A stretch of 25,303 nt of DNA. Origin: JBOGED01 sp050743625 (GTDB taxonomy: Bacteria; Actinomycetota; Nitriliruptoria; Euzebyales; Egibacteraceae). A program made the position numbers and the translations under genes. Below the pieces are notes generated by a model. The model ran no database searches. It had not been told where the DNA came from and saw only the letters and a program-made list of their open reading frames with translations. How positions within the stretch are numbered: the first letter of the stretch is position 1; each line of letters opens with the position of its first letter. Below are positions 7,411 to 15,825 of the stretch, one piece after another. The stretch lies in NCBI GenBank assembly GCA_050743625.1, contig JBOGED010000440.1, positions 1-25,303 of the forward strand, read 5' to 3'.

Positions 7411-7558
7411 GCTCGAATGAGCGACTGCCCTAATATCGCGATTGGAGTCGACAATGCGAGGAATGGGTACGGCTGTGGCTGTGCGATCAGGATGTACGTA
7501 CCGGGTGCAGCCTCATGTGGGGTTCCCGGTCGCCGTGCTCGAGAGGGAGGACGGGTGA
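7411..7558 (+). pseudogene. Mini-treY relic: leader plus 34-codon in-frame deletion ORF
   Basis: 7411-7520 repeats 3018-3128 (the treY leader, ribosome binding site and first ~22 codons; about 93% identical in the coding part). It then jumps in frame to the last 11 codons of treY: GFPVAVLEREDG against the intact end RFPVTVLARGDG. The result is a complete 34-codon ORF (7454-7558) whose TGA overlaps the GTG of treZ, so ribosomes reaching treZ probably still translate this vestige. No catalytic part remains. Confidence 0.88.
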
Positions 7559-9282
7559 CGCACGAGTTCGGGGTGTGGGCGCCCCATCCCGACCGGGTCG
7601 ACCTGGTGACCGACGGCAGGCGCCTGAGAATGCGGCGCGCGGAGCGCGGCTGGTGGAGGCTGCGAGTCAAGGGCGCGGGAGCCGGCACCGACTACGCCTT
7701 CTCTCTGGACGGCGGCCCGCCCCGGCCGGACCCGCGCTCGGCGTTCCAACCCGAGGGAGTTCACGGCCCGTCGCGGCTCGTCGACCACGGCGCGCATCCC
7801 TGGCGGGACGCCCTCTGGAGAGGCGTCCCACTGCCTGGCGCGGTGCTCTACGAGCTGCACGTCGGCACCTTCACCGAACAGGGGACGTTTGAGGCCGCCA
7901 TCGACCGGCTGCCTCACCTCGTAGAGCTCGGCGTCGATGCCATCGAGCTGTTGCCGGTCGCCGAGTTCAGCGGGAGCCGCGGTTGGGGCTACGACGGGGT
8001 CGACTTGTTCGCTCCCCACCATGCCTACGGGGGGCCGGACGGGCTGAAGCGCCTGGTCGACGCCTGCCACATCGCCGGCCTGGGCGTGGTGATGGACGTC
8101 GTGTACAACCACCTCGGCCCCGCCGGCAACTACCTGTCCGAGTTCGGGCCGTACTTCACCGACCGCCACACCACGAACTGGGGTGAGGCGATCAACGTCG
8201 ATGGCCCGGGCAGTGACGAGGTCCGTGCCTTCATCGTCGACAACGCGCTGACGTGGCTGCGGGATTACCACTGCGACGGGTTACGCCTCGACGCGGTCCA
8301 CGCCATCGTCGACGACTCCGCGCTGCACATCTTGGAGCAGCTGGCCGTGGAGGTGGACGCGCTGGCGGCCCACGTCCGCCGGCCGCTGTTCTTGATCGCC
8401 GAGAGCGACCGGAACGACCCTCGCTTCGTCCGCAGTCGCGACGCTGGCGGGTTCGGGCTGGACGCCACCTGGGCCGACGAGTGGCACCACGCGCTGCACG
8501 CGACCCTGACCGGCGAGCGCGGCGGCTACTACTCCGACTTCGGGCCGATCAGCGTGCTCGCCAAGGCGTTGCGCCAGGCGTGGGTCTACGACGGCACCTG
8601 GTCGCCGCACCGGCGGCGGACTCATGGGCGGTCGCCGGCCGGCCTGTCGGGGCACCGCTTCGTCGTGTGCACGCAGAACCACGATCAGGTCGGCAACCGG
8701 GCGGTCGGTGAGCGCCCCGGCGCGCTGGCCAGCGAAGGCCGGCTGAGGATCGCCGCGGCCCTCCTGCTCACGGCGCCGTTCGTGCCGATGCTGTTCCAAG
8801 GCGAGGAGTGGGGAGCGAGCAGCCCGTTCCAGTACTTCACCGATCACGAGGACCCCAAGCTGGGCCAGGCAGTCAGCGACGGGCGGCGCCGCGAGTTCGC
8901 CCACTTCGGCTGGGATCCCGTACAGGTGCCGGACCCCCAGGATCCGGCGACCTTTGAGCGGTCGAAGCTCGATTGGGCCGAGCCGGCAAAGGACAGCCAT
9001 GCCGCGCTGCTGGCCTGGTACCGCGAGCTGATCGCGCTGCGCAAGCGGATCCCCACGCTTACCGACGGGCGCCTGGATCGGGTCGAGGTCTCATTCGACG
9101 AAGCTGCCGGCTGGCTCGTGCGGGGTCCGGTCACCGTGGCGGTCAACCTGGGGGAGGACCTTCGCGGCGTGCCGGTCTCGCCCGGTGCGCGGCTGGTGGC
9201 AGCCTCCGATCCACGCGTGGAGATCACCGAAGGTCACGTCATGCTACCGCCAGACACCGTCGCCATCTTGGAGGCTGAGTGA
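7555..9282 (+). CDS. treZ: Maltooligosyltrehalose trehalohydrolase
   Basis: 575 residues, normal for TreZ. It hydrolyses the alpha-1,4 bond next to the trehalose unit of maltooligosyltrehalose, releasing trehalose. N-terminal CBM48 (residues 1-85, THEFGVWAPHPDRVDLVTDG), then a GH13 barrel with YELHVGTFTEQGTF, GWGYDGVDLFAPHHAYG and VVMDVVYNHLGPAGNY. Catalytic residues: D246 in LRLDAVHAI, E283 in LIAESDRND, D377 in QNHDQVGNRA. GTG 7555 is the start because it overlaps the mini-treY stop (GTGA) and the protein begins at the conserved HEFGVWAP. The open frame extends further upstream but only through the treY relic. A palindrome follows 4 nt after the stop, and the MalQ-TreX fusion begins 100 nt downstream. 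Confidence 0.96.
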   Translation: MTHEFGVWAPHPDRVDLVTDGRRLRMRRAERGWWRLRVKGAGAGTDYAFSLDGGPPRPDPRSAFQPEGVHGPSRLVDHGAHPWRDALWRGVPLPGAVLYELHVGTFTEQGTFEAAIDRLPHLVELGVDAIELLPVAEFSGSRGWGYDGVDLFAPHHAYGGPDGLKRLVDACHIAGLGVVMDVVYNHLGPAGNYLSEFGPYFTDRHTTNWGEAINVDGPGSDEVRAFIVDNALTWLRDYHCDGLRLDAVHAIVDDSALHILEQLAVEVDALAAHVRRPLFLIAESDRNDPRFVRSRDAGGFGLDATWADEWHHALHATLTGERGGYYSDFGPISVLAKALRQAWVYDGTWSPHRRRTHGRSPAGLSGHRFVVCTQNHDQVGNRAVGERPGALASEGRLRIAAALLLTAPFVPMLFQGEEWGASSPFQYFTDHEDPKLGQAVSDGRRREFAHFGWDPVQVPDPQDPATFERSKLDWAEPAKDSHAALLAWYRELIALRKRIPTLTDGRLDRVEVSFDEAAGWLVRGPVTVAVNLGEDLRGVPVSPGARLVAASDPRVEITEGHVMLPPDTVAILEAE

Positions 9283-9286
9283 CTCC

Positions 9287-9334
9287 GCACTGTGCAGAGT
9301 TATGCCGGCATACCGGCCTAACTCTGCACAGTGC
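9287..9334. repeat. 22-4-22 palindrome between treZ and malQ-treX
   Basis: Arms 9287-9308 (GCACTGTGCAGAGTTATGCC...) and 9313-9334 pair with a single mismatch around CATA. A third, direct half-site (GTGCAGGAAAATGCC) starts at 9331. It could act as a terminator for treZ, as an operator for malQ-treX (ATG 9383), or be the leftover operator of a lost gene. The absence of a U-tract and the extra half-site favour a protein-binding role. Confidence 0.75.
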
Positions 9335-9382
9335 AGGAAAATGCCAGCCGCTCGACGCACTTGCCTAAAGGGGTACGAACCC

Positions 9383-12300
9383 ATGACCGATGAGTGGGGG
9401 ATCGACGACCGTTACGTGGACGCCTTTGGCGTCCAGCATTCGGTGTCTCCAGAGACGATCGAGGCACTGCGCGAGGTGATGGGCCCGCCCTCGGACCGGC
9501 AGGGGCCAGGGCCGCTGGTCCTCCGGTCTGGCGACGAGATGCCCCGGGTGGGCCCTGGCGAGCTCGTCCTTGAGGACGGCAGCGAGCTGACCGTGGAGGA
9601 TGCCCTGCCACCGGATCTTCCGACGGGGTACCACACGGTGCGCTCGGACGACGGGGAGCGGCGCCTGATCGTCAGTCCCGGTCGCTGCTACCTGCCGGAG
9701 GGATGGCGCGCGTGGGGTTGGGTGGCGCAGCTGTACGCGGCGCGGTCGAACGCCAGCTGGGGGATGGGTGACCTGGGCGATCTCCGGCGCCTGGTGCGCT
9801 GGTCGGCGACCGAGCTGGGCGCCGGGTTCGTGCTCGTCAACCCGCTGCATGCGACCGCGCCGAACGCACCACAGCAGGCCAGCCCGTACTTCCCCGCGAG
9901 CCGGCGGTTCCGCAACCCGATCTACCTGCGGGTAGAGGACGTCCCGGGCGCGGGGGAGGTCGGCGCGGACGTCGACCGCCTCGCCGCCGAGGGGCGGGCG
10001 TTGAACGAGCGGCGTCACATCGACCGGGACCAGGTCTGGCGGCTCAAGCTGTCCGCGCTGGAAGCGATCTGGGACCGCGGTGTCCGAGACCCGGAGCTGG
10101 AGGGGTGGCTGGACCGCGAGGGTCCCGCGCTGCAGGAGTTCGCGACCTGGTGTGTCCTGGCCGAGCAGTTCGGCGCCAACTGGCGTGAGTGGCCCTCGGA
10201 GTATCACCTCCCCCGTGCCCCGGCCGTAAGCCGCTTCGCGAAAGCCCACGAGGATCGCGTCCGCTTCTACGCCTGGTTGCAATGGCTGACCGACAGCCAG
10301 CTGGCCGCTGCCTCGGACCTCGCGGTGATCCAGGACCTGCCGATCGGCGTCGACCCGAACGGTGCGGACGGGTGGGCCTGGCAAGACCTCCTGGCCACCG
10401 GCGTCACCGTCGGCGCGCCGCCGGACGAGTTCAACGTCGCGGGTCAGAACTGGGGCCTGCCGCCGTTCATCCCCTGGAGGCTGACCGAGGCCGGCTACCA
10501 GCCGTTCGCCGACACCATCCGCGCCACCATCCCCCCTGGTGGGGGACTGCGGGTGGACCACGTGATGGGCCTGTTCCGACTGTGGTGGATCCCCGCCGGC
10601 GCTGCCGCCGCCGATGGCGCGTTCGTCCGCTATCCCGCGGAGGACCTGCTCGACATTGTCGCGCTGGAAAGCGAGCGCGCCCGCGCGCTGGTCGTGGGCG
10701 AGGACCTCGGCACCGTCGAGGCCGGCGTGCGCGAGGCCATGGCCGAGCGGAGGATGCTGTCCTACCGGCTGCTGTGGTTCGAGGAGGACGACCCAGAGGC
10801 GTGGCCGGATCAGGCCTTGGCCGCCATCACAACCCACGATCTCCCCACCGTCGCCGGGCTGTGGGACGGCAGCGACCTCGACGCCCAACGCGAGCTGGAC
10901 CTGGACCCCAACGAGGAGGGCACCGCGGAGATCCGCGACCGTCTGGCACGATCCCTCGACGGGGACGCCACCGCCGAGGACGCCGTGCTCGCCGCCCACC
11001 GGCTGCTGGCCGAGGCGCCGTCGGTGCTTCTGGCCGCCACCCTCGACGACGCCCTCGCCGAGCCCGAGCGGCCGAACATGCCGGGCACCGACGGCCTGCG
11101 CGCGAACTGGTCGCTCGCGCTCCCAGTCCCGCTGGAGGAGCTGGAGGACCACCCGCTGCCCCGGCAGGTGGCGAGGATCCTCGCCGAGGCCGTCGGGTCG
11201 ACGCCGGTGTCTGCGCCGGCGTCTGCGCCGGTGTCTGCGCCGGTGCGGGAAGACCCGTCCGACCGCATCGAGAAGTGGCCGGGAAGCGCCTACCCGCTCG
11301 GGGCCACCTACGACGGCGCCGGGACGAACTTCTCGCTGTTCTCCGAGGTCGCCGAGGCGGTCGAGCTGTGCCTGTTCGACGACGACGGAGCCCAGCGCTG
11401 CGTGCCCCTGGATGAGGTCGACGCCTTCTGCTGGCACACTTACCTCCCCGGTGTCGGGGCGGGCCAGCGCTACGGGTACCGCGTCCACGGACCTTGGGCG
11501 CCGGAGCGCGGCCATCGCTGCAACCCCGCCAAGCTCCTTCTGGACCCCTACGCCAAGGCGATCGAAGGCGATCCCGACTGGGGCCAAGCGTGCTTCGGGT
11601 ACAACTTCGGTGACGAGGACTCAAGAAACGACTACGACAGCGCTGCCCACGTTCCCCGCAGCATCGTGCACAACCCGTACTTCGACTGGGGAAACGACCG
11701 CCCGCCCGACATCCCGCTGAACGAGTCGATCATCTACGAGCTCCACGTCAAGGGCTTCACCGCCACCCACCCAGATATCCCCGCGCACCTGCGGGGCACC
11801 TACGCCGGCCTGGCGTACCCGACCGCGGTGGACTACCTGGTCGGGCTGGGCATCACCGCCGTCGAGCTGCTGCCCGTCCATCAGTTCGTTCACGACGCGC
11901 ACCTGCTCGACCGGGGGCTGCGCAACTACTGGGGGTACAACTCCATCGGCTTCTTCGCCCCGCACAACGCCTACGCCAGCGCGGGCCAGCGGGGCGAGCA
12001 GGTGACCGAGTTCAAGGCGATGGTCCGTACACTGCATGAGGCCGGCCTCGAGGTGATCCTCGACGTCGTCTATAACCATACCGCCGAGGGCAACCACCTC
12101 GGACCGATGCTGTCGTTCAAAGGCATCGACAACGCCGCCTACTACCGGTTGGTCAGCGACGATCCCCGCTTCTACTACGACACGACCGGAACCGGCAACA
12201 GCCTGCACGTCGGTCACCCGCACACGCTGCAGCTGATCATGGACTCGCTGCGCTACTGGGTCACCGAGATGCGCGTGGACGGCTTCCGCTTCGACCTGGC

Positions 12301-13354
12301 CGCCACGCTCGCCCGCCAGTTCCACGAGGTCGACCGCTTGGCGGCCTTCTTCGATCTGGTCCAGCAGGATCCCGTGGTCAGCCAGGTGAAGCTCATCGCC
12401 GAGCCGTGGGACGTCGGCGAGGGTGGGTACCAGGTCGGCAACTTCCCGCCGCAGTGGTCGGAGTGGAACGGCCGCTACCGCGACACCGTGCGCGACTTCT
12501 GGCGCGGCGAGCCGGCCACAGTGGCGGAGTTCGCGTCCCGCCTGACCGGTAGCTCCGACTTGTACCAGACCGATACCCGCCACCCCGTCGCCAGTATCAA
12601 CTTCGTCACCGCGCACGACGGCTTCACCCTCGCCGACCTCGTGTCCTACAACGAGAAGCACAACGAGGCCAACGGCGAGGACAACGCCGACGGCGATAAC
12701 GACAGCCGGTCCTGGAACTGCGGCGCCGAGGGAGCCACCGACGACCCCAACGTCCTACGCTGCCGGGCCCGCCAGCAGCGCAACTTCCTCACCACAATGC
12801 TGGGATCCCAAGGCGTCCCCATGCTGCTGGCCGGCGACGAGCTCGGCCGCACCCAGAGAGGCAACAACAACGCGTACTGCCAGGACAACGAGATCTCCTG
12901 GCTGGATTGGGACGCCGCCGACGAGGATCTCCTCCAGTTCACCCGCCGGTTGATCGCCTTGCGCCGTGACCACCCGGTGTTCCGGCGGCGGCGCTGGTTC
13001 CACGGCCGACCCATCCGCGGCACGGTCGACCTCGGCTGGTGCAAACCCGACGGCGCCGAGATGAGCGACGAGGACTGGGACACCGGGCACATCAGGTCCG
13101 TCGGTATGTTCCTCAACGGCCAGGCGATCACCGCCCCGGACCTGCGAGGCCGCCGCCTCTACGACGACTCCTTCCTCTTGCTGTTCAACGCCTCCCACGA
13201 CCCGGTCGAATGGGTCTTACCGTCACAGTGGGGAGAGTCCTGGCAGCTCGTCCTCGACACCGCCGACGGCCACCACGCCGAACCCCTCGACTCCGCGGCC
13301 CCCGTGACCATCGCCGCCCGCTCAACCCTAGTCCTGCGCCGCCACGACGAGTAG
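9383..13354 (+). CDS. MalQ-TreX/GlgX fusion: 4-alpha-glucanotransferase + debranching enzyme
   Basis: 1323 residues, two enzymes in one chain. Residues 1-604 are MalQ (amylomaltase, GH77): a short N-terminal domain (WGIDDRYVDAFGVQHSVSPE), then SPYFPASRRFRNPIYLR, nucleophile D392 in LRVDHVMGLFRLWWIP, acid E440 in VVGEDLGTV, and D486 in TTHDLPTVAG. A linker of SAP repeats (about 605-622) leads to a complete GlgX/TreX (GH13_11): CBM48 from SAYPLGATYDGAGTNFSLFS, barrel with YELHVKGFT and YNHTAEGN, nucleophile D971 in VDGFRFDLAATL, E1007 in LIAEPWDVG, D1079 in TAHDGFTLADLVSYNEKHNE. All six catalytic carboxylates are present. TreX cuts alpha-1,6 branches and MalQ rearranges the freed chains, feeding TreY/TreZ. 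ATG 9383 has AAAGGGG at 9 nt. Upstream in-frame codons run through the palindrome and are not coding. Confidence 0.95.
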   Translation: MTDEWGIDDRYVDAFGVQHSVSPETIEALREVMGPPSDRQGPGPLVLRSGDEMPRVGPGELVLEDGSELTVEDALPPDLPTGYHTVRSDDGERRLIVSPGRCYLPEGWRAWGWVAQLYAARSNASWGMGDLGDLRRLVRWSATELGAGFVLVNPLHATAPNAPQQASPYFPASRRFRNPIYLRVEDVPGAGEVGADVDRLAAEGRALNERRHIDRDQVWRLKLSALEAIWDRGVRDPELEGWLDREGPALQEFATWCVLAEQFGANWREWPSEYHLPRAPAVSRFAKAHEDRVRFYAWLQWLTDSQLAAASDLAVIQDLPIGVDPNGADGWAWQDLLATGVTVGAPPDEFNVAGQNWGLPPFIPWRLTEAGYQPFADTIRATIPPGGGLRVDHVMGLFRLWWIPAGAAAADGAFVRYPAEDLLDIVALESERARALVVGEDLGTVEAGVREAMAERRMLSYRLLWFEEDDPEAWPDQALAAITTHDLPTVAGLWDGSDLDAQRELDLDPNEEGTAEIRDRLARSLDGDATAEDAVLAAHRLLAEAPSVLLAATLDDALAEPERPNMPGTDGLRANWSLALPVPLEELEDHPLPRQVARILAEAVGSTPVSAPASAPVSAPVREDPSDRIEKWPGSAYPLGATYDGAGTNFSLFSEVAEAVELCLFDDDGAQRCVPLDEVDAFCWHTYLPGVGAGQRYGYRVHGPWAPERGHRCNPAKLLLDPYAKAIEGDPDWGQACFGYNFGDEDSRNDYDSAAHVPRSIVHNPYFDWGNDRPPDIPLNESIIYELHVKGFTATHPDIPAHLRGTYAGLAYPTAVDYLVGLGITAVELLPVHQFVHDAHLLDRGLRNYWGYNSIGFFAPHNAYASAGQRGEQVTEFKAMVRTLHEAGLEVILDVVYNHTAEGNHLGPMLSFKGIDNAAYYRLVSDDPRFYYDTTGTGNSLHVGHPHTLQLIMDSLRYWVTEMRVDGFRFDLAATLARQFHEVDRLAAFFDLVQQDPVVSQVKLIAEPWDVGEGGYQVGNFPPQWSEWNGRYRDTVRDFWRGEPATVAEFASRLTGSSDLYQTDTRHPVASINFVTAHDGFTLADLVSYNEKHNEANGEDNADGDNDSRSWNCGAEGATDDPNVLRCRARQQRNFLTTMLGSQGVPMLLAGDELGRTQRGNNNAYCQDNEISWLDWDAADEDLLQFTRRLIALRRDHPVFRRRRWFHGRPIRGTVDLGWCKPDGAEMSDEDWDTGHIRSVGMFLNGQAITAPDLRGRRLYDDSFLLLFNASHDPVEWVLPSQWGESWQLVLDTADGHHAEPLDSAAPVTIAARSTLVLRRHDE
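11203..11245 (+). repeat. 12-bp tandem repeat encoding the MalQ-TreX linker
   Basis: Three units of GCCGGYGTCTGC (11203-11238) plus part of a fourth encode PVSAPASAPVSAPV, a flexible Ala/Pro linker between the two enzymes. Being a whole number of codons, unit gain or loss would only change linker length. Confidence 0.85.
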
Positions 13355-13380
13355 CTGTTGGCCATGGCTCGATTGACCGC

Positions 13381-13420
13381 TGTGTGGACTCAGGTCCGGA
13401 ATCCGGGCACCGGTCGACAC
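13381..13420. repeat. Diverged copy of the 2674-2716 palindrome
   Basis: About 33 of 40 bases match 2675-2714, including the central GGTCCGGAATCCGG. The symmetry is less complete than in the first copy. It lies 26 bp after the malQ-treX stop and 32 bp before the GTG of the TOTE-like gene. Just before it, CATGGCTCGATTGACCG resembles the start of the treY-leader repeat at 7408. Confidence 0.7.
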
Positions 13421-13452
13421 GCCCCGCAGTTGTGTTCGGGAGGGTTTGAGCG

Positions 13453-15786
13453 GTGAGTGACAACGTCGCCGATCGGCTGGCGGCGGCGTTGGCAAAGCTG
13501 GGGGAGCTGCGAGCGGAGAATGCCCGCCTGCGCGGACTCCTCGGGCTGGACGGCCGCCCAGCGCCGGTTGCGGTGCAGGCGTTGGAGCCCACGCTGTTCG
13601 TGGAGGAGCCGGCGCCGCCGCCGACGGCAGTCAACGCGGACTCGTCACGCCAGGCCAAGTTGGCTCTGTTCCGCGCGCTGTTCGCAGGGCGGGACGACGT
13701 GTACGCCGTGCGGTGGGAGAGCACGAGGACGGGCAAGGCGGGGTGGTCGCCAGCGGTGCGGGGCGGGTGGTCCGGTGCCGACAAACGGTCCAGGCGGTAC
13801 CTGCCGCTGACCGACGAGGTGCTCGCCCGGCATCTGGCCGGGCACGAGACCGTGGGCCTCTACCCACTGCTCCGCGACGACACGTGCAGGTTGTTGGCCT
13901 GCGACTTCGACGGCGCGAGCTGGGCGCCCGACGCGCTCGCCTACGCCGACGCCTGCTCGGCGGCCGGGGTGCCGGCGGCGTTGGAGCGGTCGCGCTCGGG
14001 TGACGGCGCGCACGTGTGGATCCTCTTCTCGGGCGCGGTGGCCGCGTCGGCGGCCAGGGCACTGGGCGCGAGCCTGTTGCGCGCGGCGATGGCGGCTCGT
14101 ATGGAGCTCGACCTGGCCAGCTACGACCGGTTCTTCCCTGCTCAGGACTTTCTGCCCAAGGGCTCGTTCGGCAACCTGATCGCGCTGCCGCTGCAGGGCC
14201 GCTGCCGGCAGCGTGGCACGACCGTGTTCCTGGACCCGGCGACGCTCCAGCCGGAGCCAGACCAGTGGGCATTCTTGAGCGGACTGCGCCTGCTGCCTCC
14301 TCAAGACGTCGAGGCGATGGTCACCGCGCTGCGGCCGCTCCAGGCCGGTCCCACGGCGACGAGCCTGTGGCCACGGGACGGCCCTGCCGCGCCGCCGCGG
14401 ATCCGGGCCGAGTTGGGGGCCATGCTGGCCCTGGAGCGGTTCGGGCTGCCCCCGGCACTGGTGTCGGCGCTGAAGCACCTCGCGTCGCTGCACAACCCGA
14501 AGTTCCACGAGAAGCAGGCGCTGCGGCTCTCGACGTGGGGGACGCCGAGACTCCTCCGCAGTTACGTCGAGACACTCGACCGGCTCATGCTTCCCCGCGG
14601 CTTGCTGGGCGCGGTCGAGCGGCTGGTCGCCCAGGCTGGCGGCAGCCTCGTCATCACCGACCAGCGGCCGGCGCCTTCGCCGATCCGCCTGCGCTTCGCG
14701 GAGACGCTGACCCTGGAGCAGCAGGTCGCCGTGGACGACCTGGCTGTTCACGACCACGGCGTGCTCGTGGCTCCGCCCGGTATGGGTAAGACCGTGATGG
14801 CCTGCGCCCTGATCGCCCGCCACGCCCGGCCTACGCTCGTGATCGTCGACCGCAAACCGCTGCTGGACCAATGGCGCGCTCGCCTGCGGGACCACCTCGG
14901 CTTGACCGTCGAGGAGATCGGCCAGATCGGCGGCGGGGCGGCAGCGCCAGTCCGGCGTTGTCGATGTGGCGATGGTCCAGAGCCTGGTCCGCCATGACGA
15001 TTTGGAGCGCATCACCGCCCGCTACGGGCTGGTGGTGGTCGACGAGTGCCAGCACGTCCCCGCCGCCACCGTCGAGAGCTGCGTCAGGCGGATCCCGGCC
15101 AGACGCTGGGTCGGGCTGACCGCGACGCCGTACCCCAGGACCGCTGCGAGGCGATCATGGCCATGCACTGCGGCCCGATCCGCCATGAGATGGCCTCCGC
15201 GGCCGGCGCGGGCCTGCGCCTCGAGCTGGTTGTCCACGACAGCCACCACCCCTGGCCCGGCGACGAGAGCGTCCCCATCCACCTGGTGTTCCGAGGCCTG
15301 GTCGACGACGAGCCCCGCACCGTCGGGATCTGCCGCGACGTCGTCGACGCGCTGGACCGTGGGCGCAACTGCCTCGTGTTGACCCAATGGACCGACCATG
15401 TGCAGCGGCTGTGCGACCACCTGCGCGCCTTCGGTCGTGACCCGCTGGTGCTCACCGGCGGTGTGGGCGCCAAGGCCCGCGCCGCGGTCCTCGACGCCCT
15501 TGGCGCGACCGACCGGTCCGGCGGGCTGCTCCTGGTCGCCACCGGCTCCTACCTCGGCGAGGGCTTTGACTGCCCCACGCTCGACACCCTCTTCCTCGCC
15601 TTCCCGCTCGCCTTCAAAGGCCGCATCGTGCAATACGTCGGCCGGGTCCTGCGCACCGCCCCGGGCAAGACCGTCGTCGAGGTGCACGACTACGTCGACG
15701 TCAACGTGCCCGTACTCGCCCGCATGCACACCAAACGCCTCCGCGCCTTCACCACCCTCGGCTTCGACCCGCCCCCACGCCGCTGA
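13453..15786 (+). pseudogene. TOTE-like primase-helicase with two compensating frameshifts
   Basis: About 777 residues if restored. N-terminal coiled coil (RLAAALAKLGELRAENARLR), then an archaeo-eukaryotic primase-like domain with DFD at 151-153 and SGDGAHVW at 182-189, followed by FFPAQDFLPKGSFGNLIALP. The C-terminal half is an SF2 helicase: PPGMGKT at 441-447, DECQH near 15042, GLTATPY near 15115, VLTQWTDHVQRL, and LVATGSYLGEGFDCPTLD with QYVGRVLRT. This order matches the primase-helicase component of TOTE conflict systems described by the Aravind group; a substrate is unknown. Frame 1 runs to about 14938, where one extra G in a GGGG run shifts it (removing it gives GGGRQRQSGVVDVAMVQSL). 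Near 15136 one base is missing and the first frame returns to the TGA at 15784. The two changes cancel, so only about 65 residues are affected. This may be a true double mutation or two base-calling errors. GTG start chosen for GGGAGGG at 8 nt. Confidence 0.85.
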
Positions 15787-15792
15787 GCGCCC

Positions 15793-15825
15793 GATGCCGC
15801 GAAACTGGCTGCTACCGCCGGCATC
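15793..15825. terminator. Possible bidirectional terminator between convergent genes
   Basis: GATGCCG (15793-15799) and CGGCATC (15819-15825) form a 7-bp stem with a 19-nt loop in the 38-bp gap between the helicase stop and the stop of the minus-strand nucleotidyltransferase. It is in the right place for both genes but short and without a U-tract. Confidence 0.3.

Noticed and set aside
11203..11245. Possible CRISPR-like repeat
   Set aside because: Contiguous 12-bp units without spacers, inside a coding linker. No CRISPR array was seen elsewhere.
9365..11587. A 740-codon minus-strand frame opposite malQ-treX
   Set aside because: Antisense shadow of a strongly biased gene; no recognisable domain, while the plus strand has all catalytic motifs.
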